DNA of 5,938 bases from Actinomycetes bacterium. GTDB lineage: Bacteria > Actinomycetota > Acidimicrobiia > Acidimicrobiales > Palsa-688. The stretch is taken from the NCBI GenBank assembly GCA_021846485.1, contig JAJZWW010000216.1, positions 1 to 5,938 of the forward strand, written 5' to 3'. Below are positions 4,831 to 5,938 of this stretch, one piece after another; positions within the stretch are counted from its first letter, which is position 1, and each line of letters opens with the position of its first letter. The notes under the pieces were generated by a model. That model did not search any database, was not told the DNA's origin, and saw nothing but the letters and a program-made list of their open reading frames with translations. A program made the translations under genes and the position numbers.

Positions 4831-5938
4831 ATGGATGAGATCAGCGATGCAGATGTCCGAGGCGGTGGCCTCGCCCGCGTGCTCGGCCAGGGCGGGCCCG
4901 CGCCGTGCGTGGACGGTGTCGAGCGCCCCTACCTCGATCTGGACGCGGCGGCGTCGACCGCCGCGCTGGTCGAGGTGGCCGCGGCGGTCAACGAGTTCCT
5001 CCCTGGCTACGCGAGCATCCACCGTGGCGCGGGATGGCGGTCGCGTTCGTCCACCGCCGCCTACGAGCAGGCGCGCCAGACCATCCTGGGCTTCGCCGGC
5101 AGGGATCGTGACGACGACGTGGCCATCATCTGCCGCAACACCACCGAAGCCATCAACCACCTCGCTTTCCGCTTGGACCTCGCCCCCGACGACGTGGTGG
5201 TGACCACCGTCGTCGAGCACCACGCCAACCTCCTCCCCTGGCGTCGCTACGCCAAGGTGCGCTACGTCGAGTGCACATCGGAGGGGACGTTCGAGCCAGG
5301 AGCGGTCGCCGAGGCGCTGGGCACGACCCCCCGCCCGAAGCTCCTGGCGGTGACCGGAGCGTCGAACGTGAGCGGCTGGACGGCGCCGGTCGACACCCTC
5401 ATCGAGCTGTCCCACGAGGCGGGCGTCCCGGTGCTCATCGACGCCGCCCAGCTCGCCCCCCACCGGCCCCTCCCCGTGGCAGCGGACTACCTGGCCTGGA
5501 GCGGGCACAAGATGTACGCGCCCTTCGGCGCCGGGGCGCTCGTCGGGCCGAGGACGACCTTCGCGGTCGGGGACCCGTTCCTGGCGGGCGGCGGAGCGGT
5601 CGACTTGGTATCGCTCGACGAGGTGCTCTGGAACGCTCCCCCCGAGCGAGAGGAGGCCGGCTCGCCCAACGTCGTGGGAGCGGTGGCCTTCGCTGCTGCT
5701 ATCCGGGCCATCGAAGGCATCGGGTGGCCGGCGATCCAGGCCCACGACGACCGCCTCGCGGCCCGCCTGCGCGGCGGCCTCGCCGCCGTACCCGGAGTCC
5801 GGGTGCTCGGCCCGGGTCCTTCGGTGTCGACGCTGCCTGTGGCGAGCTTCGTGGTCGACGGCGTGCACCATGCCCTCGTGGCCGCCCGCCTGGCCGCCGA
5901 GTGGGGCATCGGCGTCCGCCACGGCTGCTTCTGCGCCC
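4831..5938 (+). CDS. Class V PLP enzyme, cysteine desulfurase/selenocysteine lyase type, 3' partial
   Basis: The first 369 residues of a SufS/CsdA-like PLP enzyme; the frame is open at the window end. Motifs occur in the SufS order: YLDLDAAASTAA near the N-terminus, the phosphate-binding RNTTEAIN (102-109), EHHANLLPW (129-137) with the ring-stacking His at 130 or 131, TGASNVSG, IDAAQ with D204 and Q207, and SGHKMYAPFGAG with Schiff-base lysine K227. Near the edge VRHGCFCA carries C366 and C368; C368 lines up with the persulfide-forming cysteine of SufS (RTGHHCA). Family members release sulfur or selenium from cysteine or selenocysteine, or cleave other C-S bonds. Start ATG 4831 follows GAAAGGA (4817-4823) by 7 nt. 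No suf neighbours are seen, so a dedicated role in Fe-S assembly is not shown; an EgtE-like C-S lyase is an alternative. Fold certain, substrate open. Confidence 0.88.
   Translation, partial: MDEISDADVRGGGLARVLGQGGPAPCVDGVERPYLDLDAAASTAALVEVAAAVNEFLPGYASIHRGAGWRSRSSTAAYEQARQTILGFAGRDRDDDVAIICRNTTEAINHLAFRLDLAPDDVVVTTVVEHHANLLPWRRYAKVRYVECTSEGTFEPGAVAEALGTTPRPKLLAVTGASNVSGWTAPVDTLIELSHEAGVPVLIDAAQLAPHRPLPVAADYLAWSGHKMYAPFGAGALVGPRTTFAVGDPFLAGGGAVDLVSLDEVLWNAPPEREEAGSPNVVGAVAFAAAIRAIEGIGWPAIQAHDDRLAARLRGGLAAVPGVRVLGPGPSVSTLPVASFVVDGVHHALVAARLAAEWGIGVRHGCFCA

Noticed and set aside
4626..4838. Possible 70-codon gene upstream of the PLP enzyme
   Set aside because: It has no motif and no clear ribosome site, and open frames of this length are common at this GC; the 8-nt overlap alone is not enough.
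4666..5922. Open frame of about 418 codons on the minus strand opposite the PLP enzyme
   Set aside because: The plus strand carries all SufS-type motifs in order; the minus-strand product shows none and is a compositional shadow.

Overview
The window is very GC-rich (about 70% by eye), with strong G/C at third codon positions, GTG/TTG starts and tight same-strand packing. This suggests a high-GC actinobacterium. The mix of a sulfocyanin-type copper protein, an Acidithiobacillus-type sulfide:quinone oxidoreductase (SQR) and a PIG-L deacetylase would suit a member of the Acidimicrobiia, but that placement is inference. All recognised genes lie on the + strand. I see no RNA genes, insertion sequences, CRISPR arrays or origins.

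Layout. (1) 3-440 is the C-terminal end of a DHA2-type MFS drug exporter with an in-frame 36-bp direct repeat; two back-to-back hairpins (456-515) follow its stop. (2) 516-667 is a non-coding leader with a weak promoter candidate and a perfect 16-bp palindrome (657-672) that contains the start codon of the next gene. (3) 668-3713 is a compact sulfur operon: an ArsR-type repressor fused to a rhodanese domain, a DsrE-family sulfur-relay protein (4-nt overlap), an SQR and a PIG-L-type deacetylase (4-nt gap). (4) 3823-4548 encodes a secreted or membrane-anchored sulfocyanin/rusticyanin-like blue copper protein starting at TTG; a possible 38-codon ORF bridges it to the deacetylase. (5) 4549-4830 holds no convincing gene. 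(6) 4831 to the window end is a class V PLP enzyme of the cysteine desulfurase/selenocysteine lyase type, cut at its 3' end.

How they may work together (inference). SQR oxidises sulfide to sulfane sulfur and passes electrons to quinone. The rhodanese domain and the DsrE cysteines could sense or carry persulfide sulfur, and the ArsR domain could de-repress the operon by releasing the palindrome at its own start codon. The PIG-L protein belongs to the family that makes or recycles low-molecular-weight thiols such as mycothiol or bacillithiol, which would be natural acceptors for SQR-derived sulfur. The blue copper protein could be an electron carrier linked to the same respiratory chain. The class V enzyme also acts on C-S or C-Se bonds in its known relatives, so the sulfur theme may continue past the window.
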